Positions 25,201 through 34,055 of a stretch of DNA of 64,000 nt are shown here, piece after piece. Both the position numbers and the translations under genes were made by a program. The DNA is from Hallerella sp963652365 (GTDB lineage: Bacteria > Fibrobacterota > Fibrobacteria > Fibrobacterales > Fibrobacteraceae). Below the pieces are notes generated by a model. It was not told where the DNA came from. It worked only from the letters and a program-made list of their open reading frames with translations, and did no database searches. How positions within the stretch are numbered: position 1 is the first letter of the stretch; every line of letters begins with the position of its first letter. The DNA lies in contig CAVJTH010000001.1 of NCBI GenBank assembly GCA_963652365.1, positions 163,318 through 227,317 on the forward strand. Direction: 5' to 3'.

Positions 25201-28200
25201 CAACGGGACGGAAGGCAATTCGGGCGAACGCGCCTACGATACGGAAGATATCAACAAGAACGGCTCGCTCGATACGGACATCGGATTTGTCCGCTACCGG
25301 ATCGATCTTTCCGACAACGACGACACGCATTTCGAAACGCTCAAGAACGGCTGGCGCAAGTGGAAGATTCCTCTCGACCAGTTCGACACGGTCGTTTCGA
25401 AGAACGGCGAAAGCTACCAGACGATTTTGACCCAGGCGCAGTTTTCGAGACTCTGGATGGGAAAGATCAACAACGGCGTCGCCGAAGCGAAAGTCCAGAT
25501 CGTGAAGCTGGGCGTCATGGGAAATTCCTGGGAAGCGTCGAACGTTTCGAGCAAGTTTGTCACCTCTTCGACGGGAGGTGCGCAGACGGCGATCATCGAC
25601 GGAAGCGAGGTGGAAATTTCCGGTTCGACGACGACATCCGACACGACCTACCTGAGCGTTTCGACGATCAACAATCGCGAAAACTCGGGAACGTATTACA
25701 AGAGCCCGAATACCAAGACGGAACGGGACTCGGAGACGAATGCCGCGTTGAAGGAAACGGCTCTTGTCCTGACGTACAAGAATCTTTCGCCCGGACAGTC
25801 GGTCGGTGCGACGCGGACTTTCGATTCGGACGAAAAGGACTTGACGAAGTACAAGACGCTCAAGATGGAAATCCATTACACGACCGATGCGACGCGGACT
25901 CCGGTGCGCTTCGCTTTCCAGTTTGGCGAAGGCTCGCTGGAAGGTTCGACGGATTACTACGAGTGGAGCTTTAGGCCCGTGAAGATCAACTGCTCGGCAG
26001 CGGAGCGGGCCGCGGATTGCCACGAACGGAACTGGCTCGCAAACGCGTTCTCCGAAAGGCTCTCCGCATTCTCCGACCTGAAAAAGGGACGCCAGCCACC
26101 GTTCCTCGAAGCGGTCGTCGATTCCATCGGCGGCGAACGGGAAGAAGTCCTGAAGCTCGTCGGTAACCCTTCGACGACTTCGGTGGACTGGATTCGTTTC
26201 GTGATCATCGCGGACGAGGACGCTTCGCCGGCGGATCTCGAAGGCGAATTCTGGATTGACGACTTGAGGCTCTCGGGAATGGACAACGACTGGGGCTATG
26301 CGTTCCGCACATCGGGACAGGCGAACTTTGCGGACTTCCTGTCGGTTTCCGCCTCGGCGCGTTACCAGGACGGAAACTTCGCGACGCTTTCGACGAGCGG
26401 TTCTTCGCCCAAGCCGACGCTCTCCGAAGCGGAATCCAAGCTGGACATCGCCGCGGATGCGAGCGTGAACTGGAACAAGTTCTTTGCGGACGAACAGGGA
26501 TTCCACATGCCGATGAGCATCGGCTACAGCAGTACGACGGAGCGCCCCTATCTGAAGCCGACCGACGACCTGGAACTTTCTCGCGACAACCTGGGCGACT
26601 TCGCAAAGGACATCTGGGACGGCAAGCTGACCGTGGAAAACGCCGACGAGGAGCAGAAGCTTCGCGACGATGCGGAGTCCCGCGGTTACCAGTCTTTCAG
26701 CCGCACGCGCCGCTTCAGCTTTAGCTACAGCAAGGACTACAGGGAAGAATCGAGTCCCGTCAAGGAAGTCCTTTCCCAGATTTTCCTGGAACGTCCGGCG
26801 TGGAGCTACAGCTATACGGAAACCGAGTCCCGCTCGACGACATCCGCGGATTCCTCCTACTCGTATCACACGATCATCGAATACAGCCTCGGAACGTTCA
26901 ATCGCTTTAACTACAAGCCTTTTGGCTTCCTGAAAAATTCCGCGTGGGCAAAGAGCTTCTCCGACGCTTCGTTTGAACCGTGGCCGCAGACGATCGACCT
27001 CACCCTTTTCGACTTGAGCTACATCCGTTACATAAACCAGGAGCGCGATCCGGACTTTACGGAACCGCAGACGTCAAAGACCGTCACCTACACGGTCGAT
27101 CTTTCGCACAAGGCGAACCTCCGCTGGAATATCTTCCCGTTCCTTTCGACGAACTACAGTCTGAACATTTCGCGCGACATGTATGGCGGCGGCGACCAGG
27201 AAGACTTTGCCAAGGAAAATTTCTGGACGTTCAAGAATGGCGGGCTGTTTGCCGCGGACGATATCTTCGACTTTGACCATACGGACCGCAAGGTCTATGT
27301 CTCTCCGGACAGTGTCGTCATCATTCCCTACGACACGGTCGCCGTGGTAAGCGCAGAGGGCGATACGGCCTTGATCGACATGGACGATCCGAGCACCTAC
27401 CGGATTCTGTACGACAGCACGGTCTATTACAAGGTCGATAGCGTCGGGCATCGCGAATACGGTCGCGCCTACGGCATCCTCAAGAACGAACGCAGCCGCA
27501 GCCAGCAGTTCAAGACGACGTTCAGCCCGTCGGTGATTCCCTTCCTCCCGATGACATTCTCGTTTACGTCGTCGTTCCGGCAGCAAAAGACGATTCCGGA
27601 CGAGTACGACCTGTACGATCCGACGATGATCGAAAAGAACTACTGGACGATTTCCCAGACGAATCGCTTCGAGTTTACGCCGTCTTTCCGGATCGTGAAT
27701 TTCCTGAAGCTCTTTGGCGACAAGAACGCCGCGCTGGGATTTTTCGAAAAGCTCAAGTGGCGCGACGTGAAGGCCGGTTGGACGGTCGATATTTCCACGG
27801 TGGGCGAGAACTTCACCTTGGCGCAGCTTTACGAAGAGCAGGGCGTGAGTCCGTTCCAGTATTATCTTTACGGACTCGGAATTGGAAACGGTTACAGGAA
27901 TCGCGGAATCTGGAACATCGTCTCCGGCGACATGGGGCTTGACCATCGGAACGACTACACGCGCTTTGCGCAATACCGGAACGGGCATGTCGATACGCTT
28001 GTCTATCAGGGAAGCTTTACGCATTCGGTGAGCCGGACGCTCAATCTTTCGACGGGGTTCACGCTGCCTTTCTGGAGCATCGGCGTCGTGACGGACATGC
28101 AGTGGAAGCAGGACTTCAGCCAGTCGCGCGAATATCCTCTCTATACGGATTCGACGATTGTCTGGCCCAAGTGGGGCGTGGGCGTGACCGTTCCGAACTT

Positions 28201-28993
28201 CTCGCAGCGCATCGGATTCCTGAACTCCTTCCGCAGCGTGAGTACGACGCATCGGGTCGATTACACGCATACGAGAGTGTCGAAGCCTTTCCAGAGCGCC
28301 GAAGACAGCTGGACCACGACGTGGAACTTCAATCCGCTAGTCCGCATCAGCTTCCTGACGCAGCAGAACATCCGCATCGAGGACAACACCTATCTCAAGC
28401 TGGAATTTACCGATCGGCGTCCCAAGCAGGAAGTCATCTCGCAGACGAACTGGCCGTCGAGCGTCAAGGATCTTTCGGACACGACACGGTATTTTTACAC
28501 GCCGTGGATTCCGACGGCGCTTTACAAGGATTTCGGCTACAATGTCGGAAACGACCTGACGATTTCCTACCCGCTCAAGACGAAACGCGGATTCCAGTTC
28601 TGGAAATGGTACTTCAAGCTGAAAAACGACATCGATCTGCGCTTTACCGCCGGCTACGAATACACGAAGACGATTCGGGAGTCTTACGAGCCGGTTTCCG
28701 GCTACAACATGAACGAGAAAAACGAGGCGTCGGGAGATGTCTATCGGCACTGGAACATCGACGGCACGGATTACACGGTCTATTTCCCGAAGCTCGAAAA
28801 GACGGATCGGACTGTCCCGTCGCGGATTCACGAATGGTTTGTCCGTCCGAGCGCCGGTTACCAGTTCAACAAGATGGCCAGCATGAGCGCCTATGTCGAA
28901 TATCGCCAGATTCACGAGAAGCTCGACGACGAGACCGCTCATACGGAACAGATTCTTTCGTTCGAAATCGCGCTTCTCCTGAGATTCAACTGA
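22217..28993 (+). CDS. sprA: SprA/Sov-type outer-membrane translocon protein of the type IX secretion system
   Basis: 2,258 residues from the ATG at 22217, chosen for its signal peptide (MKRLLAALALLVALSPAEPA) and GGA-type ribosome site. The SprA N-terminal region is recognisable: NPISRDTAEMWSATYPEIAS, then TLYDIDIPINMPSWMKDFGL, VKGKIGPYITVEVNNVESGL, and the conserved FEDYILQRIEAGTTSLALSG and GLFGIKAEWKLGDWRLTTIA. Middle blocks include NSWGGIMRPNSSYYQDLSDM. The C-terminal 700 residues are aromatic, alternating beta-barrel strands and end in ALLLRFN with a terminal aromatic. SprA forms the very large barrel that exports T9SS cargo and is needed for gliding in Bacteroidota. Length fits (about 2,400 in Flavobacterium). 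Confidence 0.9.
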   Translation: MKRLLAALALLVALSPAEPADSAVSEKSADSGKSSVQYLPLPPNVTPLSDLVPKSGVGQSGHLMNPPKSERFEHDIDFENREMEVSKKYVNPISRDTAEMWSATYPEIASYVSDMYDIGFNRLWLNSFAGQKDGGYAAPEGATLYDIDIPINMPSWMKDFGLDKPKLLLQGTMDIRLSGRGEKDDAPGSTKDNLFPSPTLSYDPSFMVKGKIGPYITVEVNNVESGLGAKNQIRVVYEESYKDEFEDYILQRIEAGTTSLALSGTELTGYSENHKGLFGIKAEWKLGDWRLTTIASQDGGSQEKYTINASTSTTEFQIQDKQFIAYRYYFLNQEARSNYVSAGLAGRSTSPYAATNLKLYRRAPTNTTTNVVENITAVYVTPSGARIEKKIDRLVPMSVNDYSYDSKTGIVKVLGANKNTLIAASFSDDGTGRSGTTVNNNSSVVLIQWDATLSELEGIDKLMLRNVYSVGISDESSSSFVLRLKNKAGVSSSYLKTLGLVDSTTGTVLTGDATIFKKDASGSYTGEMWLPCRPLSWYSGANSSARARENCLEPFRNVDSSAAMANLYTLPVANIASRYTNRFYFESVGKRRNSVISVRDPNSSYSVSAGSCMDISEGSEKLKAGSTVLTRGVDYDVNYELGQIELLSETALDPNKEISVEFECEPLFEIDNKVLLGARAELPLSRYGFGNGSLFGLTALYKSQSTTASTPTLGSEPYSSFLWGMNLRLQDTTKWMTDAVNWIPGIETKAASNWRFETEFASSYHDANTSSGKTALLEDFESSESGLVYPLSRLSWYMASPPGGVDTDPSTYIESQDYKHKGEFIWHSNNTVLYKHIYPTVGNSDVDNQRLTVLKLTLRPNDNLMGNSWGGIMRPNSSYYQDLSDMKYIEVVARGNVGSIFLDLGLVSEDLSINGDAPNGQYDGENDLGTTTALHDKGLDGLSGSEEHLTVWDCRMNGCVSTVKTSANSDATNTDIARDNFDDDLDDESDPPVAINGTEGNSGERAYDTEDINKNGSLDTDIGFVRYRIDLSDNDDTHFETLKNGWRKWKIPLDQFDTVVSKNGESYQTILTQAQFSRLWMGKINNGVAEAKVQIVKLGVMGNSWEASNVSSKFVTSSTGGAQTAIIDGSEVEISGSTTTSDTTYLSVSTINNRENSGTYYKSPNTKTERDSETNAALKETALVLTYKNLSPGQSVGATRTFDSDEKDLTKYKTLKMEIHYTTDATRTPVRFAFQFGEGSLEGSTDYYEWSFRPVKINCSAAERAADCHERNWLANAFSERLSAFSDLKKGRQPPFLEAVVDSIGGEREEVLKLVGNPSTTSVDWIRFVIIADEDASPADLEGEFWIDDLRLSGMDNDWGYAFRTSGQANFADFLSVSASARYQDGNFATLSTSGSSPKPTLSEAESKLDIAADASVNWNKFFADEQGFHMPMSIGYSSTTERPYLKPTDDLELSRDNLGDFAKDIWDGKLTVENADEEQKLRDDAESRGYQSFSRTRRFSFSYSKDYREESSPVKEVLSQIFLERPAWSYSYTETESRSTTSADSSYSYHTIIEYSLGTFNRFNYKPFGFLKNSAWAKSFSDASFEPWPQTIDLTLFDLSYIRYINQERDPDFTEPQTSKTVTYTVDLSHKANLRWNIFPFLSTNYSLNISRDMYGGGDQEDFAKENFWTFKNGGLFAADDIFDFDHTDRKVYVSPDSVVIIPYDTVAVVSAEGDTALIDMDDPSTYRILYDSTVYYKVDSVGHREYGRAYGILKNERSRSQQFKTTFSPSVIPFLPMTFSFTSSFRQQKTIPDEYDLYDPTMIEKNYWTISQTNRFEFTPSFRIVNFLKLFGDKNAALGFFEKLKWRDVKAGWTVDISTVGENFTLAQLYEEQGVSPFQYYLYGLGIGNGYRNRGIWNIVSGDMGLDHRNDYTRFAQYRNGHVDTLVYQGSFTHSVSRTLNLSTGFTLPFWSIGVVTDMQWKQDFSQSREYPLYTDSTIVWPKWGVGVTVPNFSQRIGFLNSFRSVSTTHRVDYTHTRVSKPFQSAEDSWTTTWNFNPLVRISFLTQQNIRIEDNTYLKLEFTDRRPKQEVISQTNWPSSVKDLSDTTRYFYTPWIPTALYKDFGYNVGNDLTISYPLKTKRGFQFWKWYFKLKNDIDLRFTAGYEYTKTIRESYEPVSGYNMNEKNEASGDVYRHWNIDGTDYTVYFPKLEKTDRTVPSRIHEWFVRPSAGYQFNKMASMSAYVEYRQIHEKLDDETAHTEQILSFEIALLLRFN

Positions 28994-28997
28994 CACG

Positions 28998-29555
28998 ATG
29001 AAACGGCACGACCTATACCTGGATTCCTTTTTGACGTTTTTCAAGATCGGGCTGTTTACGCTCGGGGGCGGCTATGCCATGATTCCTCTGATCGAAGCGG
29101 AAATCATCGAAAAGAAACGCTGGATTGCGAAGGAAGACTTTCTGGACCTCCTCGCGATCGCGCAAAGCTGTCCGGGAATTTTTGCCGTGAACATCAGCAT
29201 TTTTATCGGGTACCGCTTGAATCGCGTGAAGGGTGCCGTCGTCACCGCTTTCGGTACCGCCTTGCCGTCCTTTCTTATCATTCTCCTGATCGCGCTTTTC
29301 TTTCACCGGTTCGAGGACAATGCGCTGGTCGCTGCGATGTTTCGTGGCATTCGACCCGCTGTCGTCGCCCTGATCGCCGTTCCGACATTCAACCTGGGAA
29401 AAAAGGCGAAGCTCAACCGTTTTACAATCTGGATCCCGATTGTGAGCGCGCTTCTTATCTGGCTTCTCGGCGTGTCGCCTATCTTGATTATCCTGTGCGC
29501 GGGTGTCGGCGGCTTCTTTTTCGGCAAGCTTGCGCGAAAGGAGAACCGAAAGTGA
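28998..29555 (+). CDS. chromate transporter, first half (short-chain ChrA)
   Basis: 185 residues, about six membrane segments. It carries the ChrA pattern FKIGLFTLGGGYAMIPLIEA, KRWIAKEDFLDLLAIAQSCP and MFRGIRPAVVALI. Short-chain CHR proteins work as pairs of half-size homologues that assemble antiparallel; family members export chromate, though many homologues transport something else. It begins 4 nt after sprA and overlaps the second half by 4 nt. It ends in a basic tail KLARKENRK. Confidence 0.9.
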   Translation: MKRHDLYLDSFLTFFKIGLFTLGGGYAMIPLIEAEIIEKKRWIAKEDFLDLLAIAQSCPGIFAVNISIFIGYRLNRVKGAVVTAFGTALPSFLIILLIALFFHRFEDNALVAAMFRGIRPAVVALIAVPTFNLGKKAKLNRFTIWIPIVSALLIWLLGVSPILIILCAGVGGFFFGKLARKENRK

Positions 29556-30130
29556 TCTTTCTTTCGCTCTTTGTCACGTTCTTTCAAATCGGGCTTTTTG
29601 GATTTGGCGGCGGCTACGGAATGCTCTCGCTCATCCAGCGCGAAGTCGTTTTCAATCACCACTGGATGACGTCGGGCGAGTTTACGGACATTGTCGCCAT
29701 CAGCCAGATGACGCCCGGTCCGATTGGGATCAACTCGGCGACGTATGCCGGATACACCGCCTTGCAGAATGCGGGCGCAGGAAAGCTTCTCTGCATTCTC
29801 GGAAGCTGCACGGCGACCTTTGCTGTCGTACTCCCTTCGCTTGTCCTGATGATTATCATCAGCCGCTACCTGATGAAGTACAAGGATCATCCGGCGGTCC
29901 AGCATGTTTTCGAAGGCTTGCGGCCTGCTGTCGTCGGGCTCTTGGCTGCCGCGACGCTGATGCTGCTCACCAGGGAAAACTTTGGCTCGGTCTCCGAAAA
30001 CGCGCCGGAATTCGCCATCTCGGTCGGACTTTTCGTCCTGACTTTCGTCTGCACGAAATTTTTCAAGATCGGTCCGATCAAGATGATTCTCGTCGCCGCG
30101 CTGATCGGGCTTTTGGTCTATGGATTTTGA
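29552..30130 (+). CDS. chromate transporter, second half (short-chain ChrA)
   Basis: 192 residues from a GTG at 29552 that overlaps the TGA of the first half; AAGGAG lies 8 nt upstream and decides this start. The ChrA pattern is repeated: FQIGLFGFGGGYGMLSLIQR, FTDIVAISQMTPGPIGINSA and VFEGLRPAVVGLLAA. With the preceding gene it forms the usual chrA half-gene pair, translationally coupled. It ends 3 nt before the convergent CE4 gene with no visible terminator. Substrate not certain. Confidence 0.9.
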   Translation: MIFLSLFVTFFQIGLFGFGGGYGMLSLIQREVVFNHHWMTSGEFTDIVAISQMTPGPIGINSATYAGYTALQNAGAGKLLCILGSCTATFAVVLPSLVLMIIISRYLMKYKDHPAVQHVFEGLRPAVVGLLAAATLMLLTRENFGSVSENAPEFAISVGLFVLTFVCTKFFKIGPIKMILVAALIGLLVYGF

Positions 30131-30133
30131 CCG

Positions 30134-31795
30134 TTATCGGGAAACCCGCAAGGAGCGGGCAGGCGTTCCCGCGCTCCGATAGCGAAGAATGTAGATGCCG
30201 CTCTGCAGCCCGGACTTGATGCTGTTCCACGCGTCCGTGGCGGAAACGGCGAAATGGTCGGAAGTCCTTACCAGGTTCCCGTTAAGGTCGAATACCTGGA
30301 CGTGGATTTTCGCAGGCCTTGCGTCTAGCTGGTATCTTGCGACGATTCTGTCCGTTTCCATGCTCTTGAACTGAATCCAGTCGATGTTTAGATAGCTGTT
30401 GTCGATTGTCAGGCGAAGCGTCTGCGTTCCCGCCAGAAGTTCGAATTCCCCGGCTTCCACTTCGGTATAGACATTCCAGCTGTCGCCTCCGGGAATCCTT
30501 GCCTGAACGCTCTGGTCTCCGATGGCAAGGGTCGCCGCGGATTCTCCCGAGATTCCCGTCGCCCCGCGTACGGTTACCGCGTATTTGCCGCCCGCCGTGA
30601 CGTCGAGCGTGTATTCGAAGAAATCCCCGGCCGTCGTATAGCCGAGCGCATATCCGTCTCCGGTCCCCACGATGCCCGCGTCGTCGGTCCGGTAACCCGT
30701 CGTGTCGTTCTTTCCGTCGGAATCGCTAAAGGCGTCGATGTCGTAGTTTTCGGCTTCGACGATTCCCGGAATCCTGATCGCCCCTTGGAAAGGTCCGGTC
30801 CTGGAAGAGGACGTGTCTGGCGAGATCGTGCCGGAACCGCTGGCGATGACGATATCCCCGCCGTTGGGAACGGCTTCGAAGTAGATGTATCCGTCGCGAA
30901 CTTCCGCCGCGATGGCGGAACCTTTTTGCGTCGCCGTGACCGATTGCCAGTTCCCGGAATTCTTGACGCGGATGGAGAGCGGGTAATCGAACGGAGAAAG
31001 CGTTGTGCTCAGGCTATGGCTCAGGCGGTAGGTCGCGCTGCTTTCGTCGCTAGCGACCTGGGTAATCGTGGAAGCGTCGCGTTCCTTGGAATACATGATG
31101 GCGTTTCGAAAGGTCGTCACCCAGATCTTGGAATCGTTCTGCTTTGCCCAGTTGAGCGCCCCGTCGATTGCGGATGAGCTTGTGGGCGAGTAGCCGCTGC
31201 CTTCGTCCACTTCGTGAATCAGGAAAGTCACCCAGCCGTTCTTGTCGATTGCCGCCTGCATTTTTTGCTGAAACGCCTGGGAAGTGTTGACGCTTCCCGT
31301 GTTGCCGCAGATGATGGAACTGATCCGGTTGTAGTTCTGGGGCGTCTTGCCGTCGATTTGCCCGCTGCAGATTCGGCCGCCGATGTAATTCTGGGAAACC
31401 AGGGTTTCGCTCGGCACGTTGCAGTTCGGGTAGGTGATCGTGTTGCATTGCTGGTTTGAGATCTGCTTCTCGATTGTCGCCTTCGACGAGGCGATTTCGC
31501 TATCGGGCATTGTTGACGCGTGGGAGTCGGAGTGGCTGCCGATTTCGTATCCCTGTGCGGCCAGTGCCTTGTACTTGCTGTAATTCGGGCTCCAGTTGTT
31601 CACGATGTAAAAGCTCGCCTTGTAGCCGTATTTGTCGAAAATGGGAACCGCGATGCTCAGCTGGTTCTGGAGATTGTCGTCAAACGTAAAGGTGGCGACG
31701 CCGCTTCGAAATCCGGCCCACGTCGCGATTTCCTGGGCCTGGAGCGAGACGAGTCCGATAGACAACGCCGAGACAATGGGAAAAATCTTGTTCAT
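30134..31795 (-). CDS. secreted polysaccharide deacetylase (CE4) - CBM6 - T9SS-like sorting domain
   Basis: 553 residues with a signal peptide (MNKIFPIVSALSIGLVSLQA). The NodB/CE4 domain occupies about 25-250: VATFTFDDNLQNQL (metal Asp), EIGSHSDSHAST (H-x3-H), TYPNCNVP and FLIHEVDEGSGY. A linker leads to a CBM6-like module at about 345-470 (IPGIVEAENYDIDAFSD to LNIDWIQFKS). The last 75 residues look like a type A sorting domain: IHVQVFDLNGNLVRTSD, then GLQSGIYILRYRSAG and SLRVSR. Likely an acetyl-xylan esterase or chitooligosaccharide deacetylase acting outside the cell; CBM6 suggests xylan or beta-glucan. It is convergent with chrA. Confidence 0.9.
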   Translation of the reverse strand: MNKIFPIVSALSIGLVSLQAQEIATWAGFRSGVATFTFDDNLQNQLSIAVPIFDKYGYKASFYIVNNWSPNYSKYKALAAQGYEIGSHSDSHASTMPDSEIASSKATIEKQISNQQCNTITYPNCNVPSETLVSQNYIGGRICSGQIDGKTPQNYNRISSIICGNTGSVNTSQAFQQKMQAAIDKNGWVTFLIHEVDEGSGYSPTSSSAIDGALNWAKQNDSKIWVTTFRNAIMYSKERDASTITQVASDESSATYRLSHSLSTTLSPFDYPLSIRVKNSGNWQSVTATQKGSAIAAEVRDGYIYFEAVPNGGDIVIASGSGTISPDTSSSRTGPFQGAIRIPGIVEAENYDIDAFSDSDGKNDTTGYRTDDAGIVGTGDGYALGYTTAGDFFEYTLDVTAGGKYAVTVRGATGISGESAATLAIGDQSVQARIPGGDSWNVYTEVEAGEFELLAGTQTLRLTIDNSYLNIDWIQFKSMETDRIVARYQLDARPAKIHVQVFDLNGNLVRTSDHFAVSATDAWNSIKSGLQSGIYILRYRSAGTPARSLRVSR

Positions 31796-31878
31796 GATCT
31801 GTTCCGATAACTGGATGTGGTGCTATGGAAGGATATATTCTTTTTTCGAACCGAACGGTTCCTCGCACGTCGCATATT

Positions 31879-31900
31879 CCGTTGTATAGGAATACAACGG
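31879..31900. promoter_or_regulatory. perfect 9-bp inverted repeat between CE4 and apt
   Basis: CCGTTGTAT (31879-31887), AGGA, ATACAACGG (31892-31900). It lies in the 221-nt divergent gap, 84 nt before the CE4 start and 117 nt before apt. There is no T run after it on either strand, so an operator (TTGTAT-N4-ATACAA) is more likely than a terminator. Confidence 0.5.
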
Positions 31901-32016
31901 GCAAGGAATTCGATGGATTTCCCGAATTTAAAAGCGTGCCGATAGCTGGTCTGGCAAGGTCCGCGAATGCGAAGATCCTGAAAATGACTACCTCGAAATT
32001 CTAGATTTACGCCGCT

Positions 32017-32541
32017 ATGAAGAATCTGGAAGATTACATTGTGAGCGTCCTGGATTTTCCGAAGCCGGGAATCGTGTTTCGCGACATTACCGGAATCCTG
32101 GATTCGCCCGAAGGCCTCCACCTCGCTTTCGAAAGTCTCTACAAGGCGCTAGAAAGCGTCGAATTCGATGTCGTCGCCGGGCTCGAAGCGCGCGGCTTTC
32201 TGTTCGGGGCCGCCCTCGCCGAGCGTTTTCACAAGAGCTTTGTCCCGATCCGAAAGAAGGGAAAGCTCCCGCGCGAAACGGTCTCTGCGACGTATGAACT
32301 GGAATATGGCACGGCGACCATCGAAATGCACCGCGACGCGATAAGGCCCGGGCAGAAAGTCGTTCTCTTTGACGATCTGCTTGCGACCGGCGGAACGATG
32401 CACGCGGCGGCGTCCCTCGTGGAAACCGTCGGCGGAACCGTCGCGAAAATGCTCTTTATCGTGGAACTCCTTGACCTGGGCGGAAGACGGAAACTGTCGA
32501 AGTACGACGTGACGTCGCTCGTGAAGTTGCCCGGTCACTGA
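32017..32541 (+). CDS. apt: adenine phosphoribosyltransferase
   Basis: 174 residues, standard length. DFPKPGIVFRDITGIL at the N-terminus, VVAGLEARGFLFG near 50-62 and the PRPP-binding loop VVLFDDLLATGGTMHAAASL near 115-135 are diagnostic. It makes AMP from adenine and PRPP (purine salvage). The start has no strong ribosome site. It is followed 24 nt later by a purine permease, so uptake and salvage are probably co-expressed. Confidence 0.96.
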   Translation: MKNLEDYIVSVLDFPKPGIVFRDITGILDSPEGLHLAFESLYKALESVEFDVVAGLEARGFLFGAALAERFHKSFVPIRKKGKLPRETVSATYELEYGTATIEMHRDAIRPGQKVVLFDDLLATGGTMHAAASLVETVGGTVAKMLFIVELLDLGGRRKLSKYDVTSLVKLPGH

Positions 32542-32565
32542 GAAATCCTTATCAACGGAGAATCT

Positions 32566-33987
32566 ATGCTTGAAAAACTGTTCAAGATTGCCGAGAATCG
32601 CTCCAGCGTTCGTACCGAAATCCTGGCGGGGCTTACCACGTTCATGACGATGGCGTATATCCTTGCGGTAAACCCCGATATTCTTTCCGCTTCGGGAATG
32701 CCCAAGGGAGGCGTCTTCATCGCGACCGCACTCGCGGCAGCCGTCGGTTCGACCATGATGGCTCTCTTTTCGAACTATCCCTTTGTGCTTGCGCCGGGTC
32801 TCGGACTGAACGCGTTTTTCTCCTATACGGTTGTCATCACGATGGGATACAGCTGGCAGTTCGCGCTGCTTGCCGTCTTTGTCGAAGGCATCGTTTTCCT
32901 GGCGCTTTCGCTCACGTCTGTCCGGGAAGGCCTTTTCAACGCGATTCCGATTTCGCTCAAGTCCGCCGTGGCGGTGGGCATTGGGCTTTTCATCACGTTC
33001 ATCGCCTTTCAGGGGGCAAAGATCGTTGTCCATTCCGATGCGACGCTCGTAACGGTCATCAACTTTCACCGGGCGGATTTTCACACGATGGGAATCTGGG
33101 CGCTCCTCGCCATTATCGGCACGATTGTCATGGGATTCCTCGTTTCGAAAAAGATCCGGGCGGGAATCCTGATCGGCATGTTCGTTACGTGGTTTCTCGG
33201 CATCCTTGCGGAACTTGCCGGAATCTACGTGCCAGACGCGTCGGCGGGATTCTTCTCCGTGGTGCCCCATTTTGAAAACTATTTTGCGGATTTGGGAAAG
33301 ACTTTTTCGGAATTCGGGTCGATCGCCTTCGCCATTTTTCATCCATCGTCCTGGACGCATTCGGTAAACGGCGCGGTCGATGCTTCGGGCTGGACTCTCG
33401 TCAAGACGCTCGACTTTTTTGTCGTGATGTTCGCCTTCTTCTTTGTCGATCTGTTCGACACGCTTGGAACGCTTATCGGCGTTTCGCTCAAGGGCGGATT
33501 CCTGGATGCGAACGGCAAGCTTCCGCGAATCTCGGGCGCGCTCTATGCGGATTCCATCGCCACTTCGGTAGGAGCCGTTCTCGGCACTTCGACCACGACG
33601 ACCTTTGTCGAAAGCGCAGCGGGCGTCGCCGCCGGAGGAAAGACCGGGCTTACGTCTCTCTTTGCCGCGTTCCTCTTCGTCGTGTCGATAGTCTTTGCCC
33701 CGATATTCTTGGCGATTCCCGGATTCGCGACGGCTCCGGCCCTGATCATCGTCGGATTCTACATGATAAGTTCCGTGTCGAAAATCGAATTCAAGGACTA
33801 TTCCAAGGCGATTCCCGCGTTCCTCTGCATTGTCGCGATGCCTCTGACCTACTCGATTTCGGATGGAATCATGTTCGGCGTCATCTCTTACACGGTGCTG
33901 AACCTTGTACTCGGAAAGCGAAAGGACATCCATTGGATTATGTATGTTCTGACGGGGCTCTTCGTGCTGAAATACGCGCTGATGTAG
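32566..33987 (+). CDS. NCS2/AzgA-type adenine/guanine/hypoxanthine permease
   Basis: 473 residues with 12-14 hydrophobic segments. It begins MLEKLFKIAENRSSVRTEIL and carries AGLTTFMTMAYILAVNPDIL, FVLAPGLGLNAFFSYTVV and LFDTLGTLIGVS near 290, followed by the conserved GAVLGTSTTTTFVESAAGVA. This is the AzgA branch of nucleobase permeases (proton-driven purine uptake at the inner membrane). It lies downstream of apt in a likely purine salvage operon. Which purine is preferred cannot be read from sequence. Confidence 0.93.
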   Translation: MLEKLFKIAENRSSVRTEILAGLTTFMTMAYILAVNPDILSASGMPKGGVFIATALAAAVGSTMMALFSNYPFVLAPGLGLNAFFSYTVVITMGYSWQFALLAVFVEGIVFLALSLTSVREGLFNAIPISLKSAVAVGIGLFITFIAFQGAKIVVHSDATLVTVINFHRADFHTMGIWALLAIIGTIVMGFLVSKKIRAGILIGMFVTWFLGILAELAGIYVPDASAGFFSVVPHFENYFADLGKTFSEFGSIAFAIFHPSSWTHSVNGAVDASGWTLVKTLDFFVVMFAFFFVDLFDTLGTLIGVSLKGGFLDANGKLPRISGALYADSIATSVGAVLGTSTTTTFVESAAGVAAGGKTGLTSLFAAFLFVVSIVFAPIFLAIPGFATAPALIIVGFYMISSVSKIEFKDYSKAIPAFLCIVAMPLTYSISDGIMFGVISYTVLNLVLGKRKDIHWIMYVLTGLFVLKYALM

Positions 33988-34019
33988 CGGAAACCTTTCT
34001 GTTTCCCTTTCTATTTCGA

Positions 34020-34041
34020 AAGGCGACCTCTCGGTCGCCTT
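34020..34041. terminator. hairpin between convergent permease and M6 protease genes
   Basis: AAGGCGACC (34020-34028), TCTC, GGTCGCCTT (34033-34041): perfect 9-bp stem, 33 nt after the permease stop. It lacks a T run, so it may be a weak or rho-assisted terminator. Confidence 0.55.
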
Positions 34042-34055
34042 CGCTGTCTAGGTTC

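Noticed and set aside
23819..26869. 1,016-codon open frame on the minus strand, antisense to sprA
   Set aside because: Arg/Val-rich translation without motifs, caused by the GC-rich codon use of sprA; the plus strand has clear SprA features.
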